A stretch of DNA of 9,358 nt. Source: Campylobacterales bacterium. Lineage in GTDB: Bacteria > Campylobacterota_A > Desulfurellia > JAADFJ01. This document shows positions 1 through 6,432 of the stretch, piece after piece. Under the pieces are notes generated by a model. The model did not search any database. It was not told the DNA's origin and saw only the letters and a list, made by a program, of their open reading frames with translations. The translations under genes and the position numbers were made by a program. Location of the stretch: positions 1 through 9,358 of the forward strand of contig JALWSW010000015.1 of the NCBI GenBank assembly GCA_027080125.1, written 5' to 3'. Positions within the stretch are counted from its first letter, which is position 1. The number at the start of each line of letters is the position of its first letter.

Positions 1-368
1 TAGCAGAAATGAGATTCAGAAGCCTTGCTCACAAAAACGGAAAACTATGGGGTGCATCGTTTACATCAAACAGTATGACTACATTCAGCTGGATCGATAA
101 GAATTTTGACGGACAGATCAGCTCAGGCGAGGAAACACCGCTTGCAACCTACAGCCTTGATTACACCCTTGTTGCCGGTTTTCCTACATTGATATGGTTT
201 GACAGCAGAGGCATCATCAGACAATCAAACGGCATTCAAGGCAATGCAACAATCACAATCAGCAGTTCTAATCTTCCCACAGGGCTTGACGCCTACGATT
301 GCATCGCAATTTCGGCAAACAGAATAAGAGAGGGAAAATTATCAGGAGGAATATGCAATGTCTCATAA
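1..368 (+). CDS. FimT/GspH-like minor pseudopilin, C-terminal part (5' end outside window)
   Basis: This frame is open to the left edge: codons for Ala-Glu precede the first internal ATG at base 9, so the gene starts outside the window and the N-terminal prepilin leader and helix are missing. The visible 119 residues are rich in Ser, Thr and Asn. They fit the beta-sheet C-terminal domain of FimT/GspH pseudopilins, which ends in a pattern like FDSRGIIRQSNG, a beta hairpin, then an ISANRIREGKLSGG segment and a terminal Cys. Two cysteines (YDC and GIC) could form a disulfide. Such proteins are minor subunits that help prime assembly of type IV pili in the inner membrane and periplasm. The identification rests on this C-terminal pattern and on the three minor-pilin genes downstream. 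The end overlaps the next gene by 11 bases. Confidence 0.7.
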   Translation, partial: AEMRFRSLAHKNGKLWGASFTSNSMTTFSWIDKNFDGQISSGEETPLATYSLDYTLVAGFPTLIWFDSRGIIRQSNGIQGNATITISSSNLPTGLDAYDCIAISANRIREGKLSGGICNVS

Positions 369-738
369 AACAGGCAATTGCGCGGGCTTTACAATCCTTG
401 AGCTTCTTGTTTCAATCGGAATATTTGTAGTGATACTGATGGCTATGGCGAGTTTTTCAACATTGCTCATCAGAACAAATACGGCAAATGAAGTGCGAAA
501 CGCAGCCATCAGAGCCGCTCTGGCAAAACTTCATAAAGCCGAACTTCTGCAGTTTAGTTCAGATCCTTCCGATAGCTCAGGATTCTTTCTGATAAGAGAT
601 AGCTCGGTTGCATATAGCATAGCCTATACTTCCTCCTCACCTGCATCGAACATAAAAAAGATTGATGAAACAATATCATACAATTACAAAGGCAAATCGC
701 TTTCCTTTACCCTCTCAACGATTGTTTTAAAACCATGA
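358..738 (+). CDS. PilV-like type IV pilus minor pilin (prepilin)
   Basis: A 126-residue prepilin with a short leader ending at Gly10. The mature N-terminus would be Phe11, followed by TILELLVSIGIF, the class III signal cut by the prepilin peptidase PilD. Glu15 is the conserved Glu5 of the mature pilin and residues 11-34 form the hydrophobic helix. The small remainder has beta-strand character. Length and position between a FimT-like and a PilW-like gene match PilV, although the globular part is not distinctive. The start is supported by an AGGAGG ribosome site at 344-349, 8 nt upstream and inside the preceding gene. The stop overlaps the next start as ATGA, so translation is probably coupled. 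The expected role is as a minor subunit of a type IV pilus, affecting initiation, adhesion or DNA uptake; which of these cannot be told from sequence. Confidence 0.78.
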   Translation: MSHKTGNCAGFTILELLVSIGIFVVILMAMASFSTLLIRTNTANEVRNAAIRAALAKLHKAELLQFSSDPSDSSGFFLIRDSSVAYSIAYTSSSPASNIKKIDETISYNYKGKSLSFTLSTIVLKP

Positions 739-1853
739 AAAGAGAAAAAGGCGTAACCTTAATTGAACTGTTGGTGTCGCTTCTGGTATTGACAATTGTT
801 GTTGCGATCTCTCTTACATTTTTCACCAAACAGCTTCAACTTACTACCAGCCAATCAAGAATCTCAGAAAGCGGACAGGAAGCACTCTCTGCAATGCAAA
901 CACTAAGACGCGATATAGAAACCGCAGGCTACGGATTGCCATGGGACATGGACGGATTAAGTTACAATGAGGCAATATCCTCAGCGGCATCATATAACGA
1001 CAGCCCGTATCCTCCCAGGGCAATCATCATTGACAACGCAAACAGCCGACTTGTTCTGAAAGGAACAGCTCTTGGCAATAAATCGGTATCAAGACGTTGG
1101 GGAGTCTATGATTCAAGCGGTGTTTTTCACAACGGATTCAGCGGAACAAGCTCCGATTATACAAAGCTGAATCGTTTTGTTGACAACGATTATGCCATAA
1201 TATTGACCGCTGGCAGCAGAAGGTTAATAAGAAACGGCTCAAACTGGTCATACAAATATAGTGGGGGCAGTCTTGCATCGGTTCCGATGCTTCAATCCAA
1301 CGCATATCTTGCCTATGGCATAACAAATACAAGCAGCCCAAGGTCTCCATTCAATAGAATCGATTATTATCTTAGTCAGCCTGCTTCGCTACCATCAAAC
1401 TGCGCAATAGGAACCAATGTATTGTACAGAGGAATAATGAATAAAAGCGGCGGAATAGGACCTCCATATTATCCTATTTTAGATTGTGTCGCAGGCTTTT
1501 ATATTAGGATTGGCGAAGTTAACGGGAAAAAGGGAGACTCAACAATATTTTGGAGCAGTTCATCATCTGATCCGGATTATGCCTATTATGCCGACCCGTC
1601 ACCGGGAAACGAAAAGGCTTCCGATGAAAGAAGCAGACTGAAAATGGTTAGGGTTTTTATTCTGGTTCAAAATGGCCAAAAAGACAGAAACTATAACGCC
1701 ACGGATAACCCAAATATTTCAACTGCAGGCATATACAGTTTTAATGTAGATAGCAATACGTCAGAAACCTTTGATCTTTCAGGCATCACGGATTGGCAAA
1801 ATTATCGCTGGAAACTGATTAAGATGACTGTGGTCCCGAAAAACTTGTATTAA
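735..1853 (+). CDS. pilW: PilW-like type IV pilus minor pilin
   Basis: A 372-residue prepilin, a normal size for PilW. The leader MKREKG is cut before Val7, giving VTLIELLVSLLVLTIV with the conserved Glu at mature position 5 (Glu11). The PilW hallmark follows the helix: TLRRDIETAGYGLPW at about residues 57-70. Further on are PilW-like strand blocks: YRGIMN near 231, DCVAGFYIRIG near 250-260 and KMVRVFILVQNG in the C-terminal third. Cys223 and Cys251 are the only cysteines and could pair. The start overlaps the previous stop by 4 bases (ATGA) and lacks a good ribosome site of its own, so translation is probably coupled. The stop TAA overlaps an ATG (TAATG) that opens a frame through the downstream palindrome. 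PilW works with PilV, PilX and FimT-like proteins in priming pilus assembly. Confidence 0.83.
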   Translation: MKREKGVTLIELLVSLLVLTIVVAISLTFFTKQLQLTTSQSRISESGQEALSAMQTLRRDIETAGYGLPWDMDGLSYNEAISSAASYNDSPYPPRAIIIDNANSRLVLKGTALGNKSVSRRWGVYDSSGVFHNGFSGTSSDYTKLNRFVDNDYAIILTAGSRRLIRNGSNWSYKYSGGSLASVPMLQSNAYLAYGITNTSSPRSPFNRIDYYLSQPASLPSNCAIGTNVLYRGIMNKSGGIGPPYYPILDCVAGFYIRIGEVNGKKGDSTIFWSSSSSDPDYAYYADPSPGNEKASDERSRLKMVRVFILVQNGQKDRNYNATDNPNISTAGIYSFNVDSNTSETFDLSGITDWQNYRWKLIKMTVVPKNLY

Positions 1854-1864
1854 TGTGGAAACCT

Positions 1865-1949
1865 CGGGGTCAGGTCTCAACATTTGACATTCTACTTGTT
1901 AATTTTCTAAAAGCAGGAAGAAAATGTCAAATGTTGAGACCTGACCCCG
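1865..1949. repeat. REP-like palindrome: perfect 27-bp inverted repeat, 31-nt spacer
   Basis: The left arm at 1865-1891 and right arm at 1923-1949 are exact reverse complements over 27 bases. A further T-G wobble at 1864/1950 extends the possible RNA stem. The core of the left arm reads GGGGTCAGGTCTCAACATTT. From memory, this resembles a dispersed palindrome seen in several unrelated bacteria and linked to REP-associated Y1 (RAYT) transposases; that link is recalled, not computed. In RNA it would form a very stable hairpin between pilW and pilX. No T-run follows the right arm, so it is not an ordinary intrinsic terminator. No transposase gene lies in this window and no second copy was seen here. 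Confidence 0.85.
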
Positions 1950-1975
1950 GATACCAGACAAGAAACAAGAAAAAA

Positions 1976-1979
1976 GGAG
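1976..1979 (+). promoter_or_regulatory. Ribosome binding site deciding the pilX-like start
   Basis: GGAG within an A-rich run lies just after the palindrome. It is 11 nt before the ATG at 1991 and only 2 nt before an in-frame ATG at 1982. The 1991 start gives a normal short PilX leader, so it is preferred over 1982 and over the far upstream ATG at 1853. Confidence 0.6.
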
Positions 1980-1990
1980 AGATGCTCAAG

Positions 1991-2551
1991 ATGAAAAAGC
2001 ATGACCAAAAAGGCATAGCATTGATTACCGTTTTGATTGTCGCTGCGATTGTGATGATACTAAGCGGCCTTGCATATCAGTTTTTGATAAAAGACACAAT
2101 CATCTCCGGCATCAATCTCAGCTATCAAACAGGTATAAGCAGTCTTAAAGCGGGTGCCCAATATACAAAATGGACAATAGATCAATACAGAGTAAACAAG
2201 GTTCTGCCTACGCCTCAATTCGGAGCATCGAACAGTTCTTGCCTTTCAACAAAACTAAGCAGCACCACAAACAACTGGGGAAACTGCCCCAAAACCGCCA
2301 ATCCTATAAACAACTACGATATAAAAATCAGTATTGGAGGATACACTGTGTATGCGGAAATTGTCGATACTGCCCTTGGCAACACAAAAATTTCCTCAGG
2401 AAGTACAACCCATCATACCGGCGCAGTTTCGAAAAATAAAGCGGGAACAAACATTATAACACCTCCTGCGGCGCCATATTTATACAGAATAGAATTAGTA
2501 GCCACAAAAGGCAATCTCCAATCACAAGTTTCCGCACTTTTCGGGTATTAA
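1991..2551 (+). CDS. PilX-like type IV pilus assembly protein
   Basis: Read from the ATG at 1991 this is 186 residues starting MKKHDQKG, with a predicted cut after Gly8 and a mature N-terminus IALITVLIVAAIVMILSGLA. Mature position 5 is Thr rather than Glu. Lack of that Glu is usual in PilX- and GspK-type proteins and fits the PilX N-terminal family. After the helix, a conserved-looking segment (SSLKAGAQYTKWTID) leads into a Ser/Thr/Asn-rich domain with two cysteines (SSC and GNC) that may pair. The frame is open back to 1853, but the first 46 codons come from the palindrome and its flanks and do not look like pilin, so the longer form is judged not native. It follows pilW and runs directly into the ABC permease gene. 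Confidence 0.72.
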   Translation: MKKHDQKGIALITVLIVAAIVMILSGLAYQFLIKDTIISGINLSYQTGISSLKAGAQYTKWTIDQYRVNKVLPTPQFGASNSSCLSTKLSSTTNNWGNCPKTANPINNYDIKISIGGYTVYAEIVDTALGNTKISSGSTTHHTGAVSKNKAGTNIITPPAAPYLYRIELVATKGNLQSQVSALFGY

Positions 2552-3526
2552 ATGCTTAGATTTTTTGCAAGACGTATTTCCGGCTTGATCGTAACATTTG
2601 CCATAATAACCGTCATATCATTTGGCATAATACATCTTGCACCGGGCTCTCCGGCTCAAATGGGCGCACTGAATCCCCAAATATCCAAAGCGCAGATCGA
2701 CAAAATAAATCGTCTTTACGGGCTCGATCAACCGATTTTCAAACAATATATAAACTGGATAAAGAACCTTATGCATGCGGATTTCGGCGTCTCACTTGTT
2801 GACGGACAACCGGTTTGGAAAAAAATTCTTGAGCGAATTCCCATAACCGTAACAATAAATCTGATTTCTATGCTGCTGATTTTGGCTGTGGGAATACCGA
2901 TAGGCATCTTAATGGCAGCAACCGAATCAAAATTGCCTGATAAACTGCTCACATTTTTCGTATTCATCGGTTATGCAACTCCCGGATTCTGGCTTGCGCT
3001 TCTTCTTATGATATTTTTTGGCGTCAATCTTCATCTTTTGCCTATTGCCGGACTTCATTCGATTGGGGCGGATAAACTGTCTGCCCTCGGATATCTTGCC
3101 GACGAGGCCAAACATCTCATTTTGCCGATTTTTGTATCGGCATTCGGAGGATTAGCGGGAATAAGCAGATATGTAAGAGGAGAAATGATAACCGAATTTT
3201 CGCGAGGATACATAAAATATCTTGACGCAAGAGGAATGAGCAAGACCTCCATAATAAAGCACGCAGCGCGAAACAGTCTGCTTCCAATTATTACTATTCT
3301 GGGACTTTCTGTGCCCGGACTAATAGGAGGCTCGGTTATTTTTGAAACGATATTTGCCATTCCGGGGATGGGACAACTGTTTTATCAATCGGCAATGGCA
3401 AGAGATTATCCGGTTATCCTCGGAATTCTTGTGATAGGAGCAATATTGACGCTTCTTGGTAACCTGATTGCCGATCTGGCATACGGATTAGCCGATCCGA
3501 GAACAAGAACCGAAGCAGCAAACTGA
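2552..3526 (+). CDS. DppB/OppB-type ABC transporter permease, without visible partners
   Basis: A 324-residue inner-membrane permease of the peptide/nickel ABC importer family. The opening MLRFFARRISGLIVTFAIIT and the HLAPGSP motif (residues 28-34) are typical of DppB/OppB/GsiC N-termini. The EAA-type cytoplasmic loop that contacts the ATPase is at about 226-245 (ARGMSKTSIIKHAARNSLLP). The C-terminus ends with the family signature LADLAYGLADPRTR. About six membrane segments can be seen and the length is normal. The ATG follows the pilX stop with no gap (TAA then ATG) and has only a weak ribosome site, so it may depend on translation of pilX. DppB normally pairs with DppC, two ATPases and a binding protein; none of these follows, because the gene ends one base before a tRNA on the opposite strand. 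The substrate cannot be deduced. Confidence 0.9.
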   Translation: MLRFFARRISGLIVTFAIITVISFGIIHLAPGSPAQMGALNPQISKAQIDKINRLYGLDQPIFKQYINWIKNLMHADFGVSLVDGQPVWKKILERIPITVTINLISMLLILAVGIPIGILMAATESKLPDKLLTFFVFIGYATPGFWLALLLMIFFGVNLHLLPIAGLHSIGADKLSALGYLADEAKHLILPIFVSAFGGLAGISRYVRGEMITEFSRGYIKYLDARGMSKTSIIKHAARNSLLPIITILGLSVPGLIGGSVIFETIFAIPGMGQLFYQSAMARDYPVILGILVIGAILTLLGNLIADLAYGLADPRTRTEAAN

Positions 3527-3527
3527 C

Positions 3528-3603
3528 TGGAGCGGATGACGGGGTTCGAACCCGCGACCCCGAGCTTGGGAAGCTCGTGCTCTACCAGCTGAGCTACATC
3601 CGC
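3528..3603 (-). tRNA. tRNA-Gly (anticodon CCC), CCA encoded
   Basis: On the - strand all cloverleaf parts are visible. The acceptor stem is GCGGATG with CATCCGC and the D stem is GCTC with GAGC. The anticodon stem is CGAGC with GCTCG around the loop TTCCCAA, giving anticodon CCC. A 5-nt variable region and a T arm with TTCGAAC follow, with one G-U closing pair. The discriminator base is U and the 3' CCA is encoded. U73 and a GC-rich acceptor top agree with glycine identity; the anticodon reads GGG. The mature length is 76 nt including CCA. The 3' end lies one base from the stop codon of the convergent permease gene. Confidence 0.97.
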
Positions 3604-3610
3604 AGCGTCG

Positions 3611-3640
3611 TTATAATAATCTCTTTTGATAACAAGTCAA
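3611..3640 (-). promoter_or_regulatory. Sigma70-like promoter of tRNA-Gly
   Basis: On the - strand TTGACT (3635-3640) is followed after 18 nt by TTATAA (3611-3616), or after 16 nt by TATTAT (3613-3618). Both are good matches to -35 and -10 boxes. The expected start point is around 3604-3606, only 1-3 nt upstream of the mature tRNA 5' end at 3603. This gives the tRNA its own promoter, separate from the Rieske gene that ends at 3704. Confidence 0.65.
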
Positions 3641-3703
3641 ACTTCACATTCCGCAATTTTATTATTCAACAATCTCTACAATAATTGTGGCAAAATTAAT
3701 TGC

Positions 3704-4243
3704 TCACCTAATCTCTTTAGGTCCGGCAATCAATATATTGCCGACAAGTTTTTGTTCAGGAATATGAAGCGGTATAGGCGGAGGTCCTGAAATATTATCG
3801 CCCCAGGGCGTATAGACGCCTCCATGACAGGGGCAGTAATATATGGGTATTCCGTTTTTCCCGCCGTTCTTTTCCCAGATTGGTATGCAACCTAAATGCG
3901 TACATACACCAACAACAGCAATCACATTATTTTGTTTTGCAAGAAGAGGCTTAAAAATTTTGTAGTTTATGCTCTCTTTTGCTTGCCCACCCCATTTTTC
4001 GGGAGTATAGTTTTTTGGAAATTTCATTATAAACAGCGGCTTTTGCTTATACGGAACGCTTACAAGTTTAAATTCTTCCTTGAGTTTTCTAATGTCAAAC
4101 TTTGCTATTGACTGAGCCAGAGCATTCTTGTCCGGAGCTAAACTTGCAACAGCAGGATAAACAGCCGAAACCGCCCCAATCCCGCCTACCGCGCAGGTAG
4201 CTCTTCCAAGAAATTTTCTTCTGCTTAATTTTTTCTCACTCAC
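3704..4243 (-). CDS. Rieske [2Fe-2S] iron-sulfur protein, Tat-exported, bc1/b6f type
   Basis: A 179-residue protein with a Tat signal anchor (SRRKFLGRA, Arg8-Arg9, then a hydrophobic stretch to about residue 35) and a C-terminal Rieske domain. Cluster boxes are CTHLGC at 114-119 and CPCHGG at 137-142. The ligands are Cys114, His116, Cys137 and His140, and Cys119-Cys139 would form the usual disulfide. GPPPIPL at 153-159 matches the Pro loop covering the cluster. It should carry electrons from quinol to a c-type or copper protein on the outer face of the inner membrane. The Ser that follows CPCHG in high-potential Rieske proteins is Gly142 here, while Tyr144 is kept; this suggests a lower-potential, menaquinol-type centre. 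The start is GTG behind a strong ribosome site. No cytochrome b gene is adjacent: downstream is a tRNA and upstream, by 87 nt, the flavoprotein gene. An arsenite-oxidase small subunit is less likely because the boxes are bc1-like. Confidence 0.9.
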   Translation of the reverse strand: MSEKKLSRRKFLGRATCAVGGIGAVSAVYPAVASLAPDKNALAQSIAKFDIRKLKEEFKLVSVPYKQKPLFIMKFPKNYTPEKWGGQAKESINYKIFKPLLAKQNNVIAVVGVCTHLGCIPIWEKNGGKNGIPIYYCPCHGGVYTPWGDNISGPPPIPLHIPEQKLVGNILIAGPKEIR

Positions 4244-4248
4244 TTTGC

Positions 4249-4256
4249 GCCTCCTT
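4249..4256 (-). promoter_or_regulatory. Strong ribosome binding site selecting a GTG start (Rieske gene)
   Basis: On the - strand AAGGAGGC ends 5 nt before GTG at 4243-4241. The strong site supports the GTG start even though no ATG is used, and the Tat arginines then fall at residues 8-9, as expected for a complete signal. Confidence 0.8.
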
Positions 4257-4330
4257 CTAATTTATCAACTCACTCTAAACACCACACATATGCCTGCATG
4301 GTTATAGCAGTATGAGTACAAGGCAAGCTA

Positions 4331-5350
4331 TTAAATCGAACTGTATTTTCCCCATACCCACTCTCTAACGAGTTTCATATTGAAAAATCTTGCGGCTAAA
4401 TTCAGCTTCCAGCCTAACAAATCAGACAGTCTATATTGTATTTTCAGCAAATAGTTATAATACTTTTCTTTGCTTAGCGCCAACCTTTCATATCTCTTTG
4501 CGCCCTGCTCAAATGAAAGCACACCATCCACTATTTTCTGAATTATTTCTCCGCAATCCAAGCCAAAACGAATGCTTCTTTTAATTCCCTCGCCTGAAAG
4601 CGGAAGAGTTTGACCCGCAGCACATCCGACCAGAAACAGATTTTTTATGACCGGTTTTTTCAGACAATAGCAAAAATGGTCGCCATGAATTTTGCCAATT
4701 TTTAATCCGTATCTGCCGACAAATCTTTTCAAAACAGGAAGTAGCTTTGTATAGCCGCTATAGCTGCCAATACCAAATCTTGCCGTTTCCCCGCAGGGAA
4801 AAAGCCAGGCAATCCCGTTTCTTATGATCTCCGGATCTGCAAAAAATCTTAACTTATCATCTTTGTATGGCAGTTCGGTTTCTATACCAAAACTTAACAT
4901 TTCTTTGTTTAAGTAATCCTTATTCAAGGAGGATGCCAAAATCGTCCGCCAGCCTGTACAGTCAACAATTATGTCTGCCGCAAAACCGCCTCTATCCGTA
5001 ACAATAACAGAATCCTCTACAGCCTTGATGTTTGCCTTTAAAAATTCCGCTCTGTTTTGACGGGCAAACATTTTACAGAATTTTCTATAATCAAATGTGC
5101 AGTATTTCTCCAATAAAGAAATATCTATCTTCCTGTTTTTAATATGCAGCGCGGCAGCGTCAAAAATCCTTAGTATTGAATCTTCGCATCCTATCTCTTT
5201 CAAAATGCTTACACTTGTGCAGCATGCCGATGTTTGCTGAGCTCCTATCTCGTTCTTGTCGATCAACAGCACTTTCCCTTTGTCTATTCTGCTTGCAACT
5301 GACAATCCGGCAAAGCTTGCCCCTGCAATTATAACATCGTATTTTTTCAT
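4331..5350 (-). CDS. Geranylgeranyl reductase family FAD-dependent oxidoreductase
   Basis: A 339-residue flavoprotein of the geranylgeranyl-reductase / p-hydroxybenzoate-hydroxylase fold. The N-terminal Rossmann motif is VIIAGASFAGLSVA with Asp31 closing the second strand (VLLID). A CC pair at 43-44 lies where the family has its Cys-containing substrate loop. DIIVDCTGWR (126-135) is the mid-protein strand motif. LVGCAAGQTLPLSGEGI (240-256) is the C-terminal FAD motif, here with Cys243 in place of the usual Asp. The middle glycine of GxGxxG is Ser12. Members saturate prenyl chains of lipids or quinones. Next to a Rieske gene, the plausible but unproven substrate is the menaquinone side chain, as with mycobacterial MenJ. 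It starts 69 nt after the propeller gene with a weak ribosome site and ends 87 nt before the Rieske gene. A halogenase or other hydroxylase is less likely given the GEGI block. Confidence 0.78.
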   Translation of the reverse strand: MKKYDVIIAGASFAGLSVASRIDKGKVLLIDKNEIGAQQTSACCTSVSILKEIGCEDSILRIFDAAALHIKNRKIDISLLEKYCTFDYRKFCKMFARQNRAEFLKANIKAVEDSVIVTDRGGFAADIIVDCTGWRTILASSLNKDYLNKEMLSFGIETELPYKDDKLRFFADPEIIRNGIAWLFPCGETARFGIGSYSGYTKLLPVLKRFVGRYGLKIGKIHGDHFCYCLKKPVIKNLFLVGCAAGQTLPLSGEGIKRSIRFGLDCGEIIQKIVDGVLSFEQGAKRYERLALSKEKYYNYLLKIQYRLSDLLGWKLNLAARFFNMKLVREWVWGKYSSI

Positions 5351-5419
5351 TTCATTTGCCTATCAAACTCTTTCTTATACAGCCTTCTTTGCATAAGGGC
5401 ATTGCTACGGCGACAGATC

Positions 5420-6409
5420 CTATTTTGAAAAGACTATTTGATGAGGCTCACCATCAACGGCAATCTTTTTCAGAATTTTTCCGGAAAAGGCATTCAAAAC
5501 ATAGATCTTTTTTGAAGATCTTGAGCTTATATAGATTCTGTTTCCGGAAGGTCCAAGTGCTATATGGTCAGGCTCGGGAATTATAATTTTCTTGATAATT
5601 TTTAACGACGAGGGATTGATCATATAAACAGAATTGTCTCTACGATTGGATACAAAAATTGTTCCGTTGGGAGTCGTATCTATTCCGTGGGGATCATTGC
5701 CTACACGTACTTCCGCCACTCTTTTTCTTTTTGCTATATCGACAACCGATACCGTTTTACTCATAGCATCGGCGGTATAAACCCTCTTACCATCAGGTGA
5801 AAACGCAATATGGCTTGGTCCTCCCCCGACCTTGATTGTAGCCACATTTTTGCCCTGCAGAGTGAGCATCGAAAGAGTCCCGGCTTTCTTATTTGTTACA
5901 TAGACATATTTATCATAAGGCCCAACCGCAACATAATACGGAAACCGCCCTGTTCTTACTTGACCTATTATTTTGTTGGTAGCGGTATCTACTATAAACA
6001 GTTTTCCCGCCATAGTCGCGGTGGCATAGAGATATCGTCCATCTCTGCTGATGGCAAAGTGATGTGTTCGTACATTTACCGGAATCTCGGCAACCCTTTT
6101 TTTTGTCAAAACATTAGTGACAAGAATTTTATTTGCTTTTGATTTTTTAAGTTGACCGGTATAAACATATTTTCCATCCGGCGTTACAGCTACACCATGC
6201 GAAATACCTTTTATCGCAATATAGCCGGTTACTTTTTCGGTTTTCAAATCAATTTTGGCAACTTTATTATCTTTGCCCAGCGTTACAAAAAGATATCCGG
6301 ATCTACCTGATGACCCTGCTCTGGCTATATTGATCATAAAAAATAGATTCAATAAGATTATTAAAAGGCCGGTAATCGCTTTTGCTGTTATTTTACGTCC
6401 TGTTTTCAT
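5420..6409 (-). CDS. Secreted seven-bladed YVTN-family beta-propeller
   Basis: A 329-residue protein with a Sec signal peptide: a basic start, a hydrophobic core at about residues 10-28, and a probable cut at ARA/GSS after residue 31. The rest is a YVTN/YncE-type propeller. Repeats of the form H-x-(V/I)-A-x-(T/S)-x-D-G-x-x-(V/L)-Y occur seven times, the later ones 41 residues apart. The equivalent position is His71, His117, Tyr159, His200, His241, His282 and His323. It probably acts in the periplasm as a binding or scaffold protein, or possibly in metal or haem handling; no enzymatic function can be assigned. It has an AGGAGG ribosome site about 9 nt before ATG and starts 23 nt after csoR, so it is probably in the same transcript as the copper genes. 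Confidence 0.85.
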   Translation of the reverse strand: MKTGRKITAKAITGLLIILLNLFFMINIARAGSSGRSGYLFVTLGKDNKVAKIDLKTEKVTGYIAIKGISHGVAVTPDGKYVYTGQLKKSKANKILVTNVLTKKRVAEIPVNVRTHHFAISRDGRYLYATATMAGKLFIVDTATNKIIGQVRTGRFPYYVAVGPYDKYVYVTNKKAGTLSMLTLQGKNVATIKVGGGPSHIAFSPDGKRVYTADAMSKTVSVVDIAKRKRVAEVRVGNDPHGIDTTPNGTIFVSNRRDNSVYMINPSSLKIIKKIIIPEPDHIALGPSGNRIYISSRSSKKIYVLNAFSGKILKKIAVDGEPHQIVFSK

Positions 6410-6432
6410 TTTGTATCATCCTCCTGAATTCA

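Noticed and set aside
1853..1990. The long form of the PilX-like protein starting at 1853
   Set aside because: The extra codons are translated palindrome and flank. The prepilin leader and a ribosome site support the start at 1991 instead.
3528..3603. tRNA-Gly as the attachment site of an integrated island
   Set aside because: The 3' side is the immediate end of the permease gene. No integrase gene and no repeated copy of the tRNA 3' end were seen in the window.
3687..3707. Small hairpin at the Rieske stop codon (arms 3687-3693 and 3700-3707) as a terminator
   Set aside because: The stem is about 7 pairs with a bulged base, overlaps the stop codon, and has no T-run on the - strand after it. 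It is too weak to list as a terminator.
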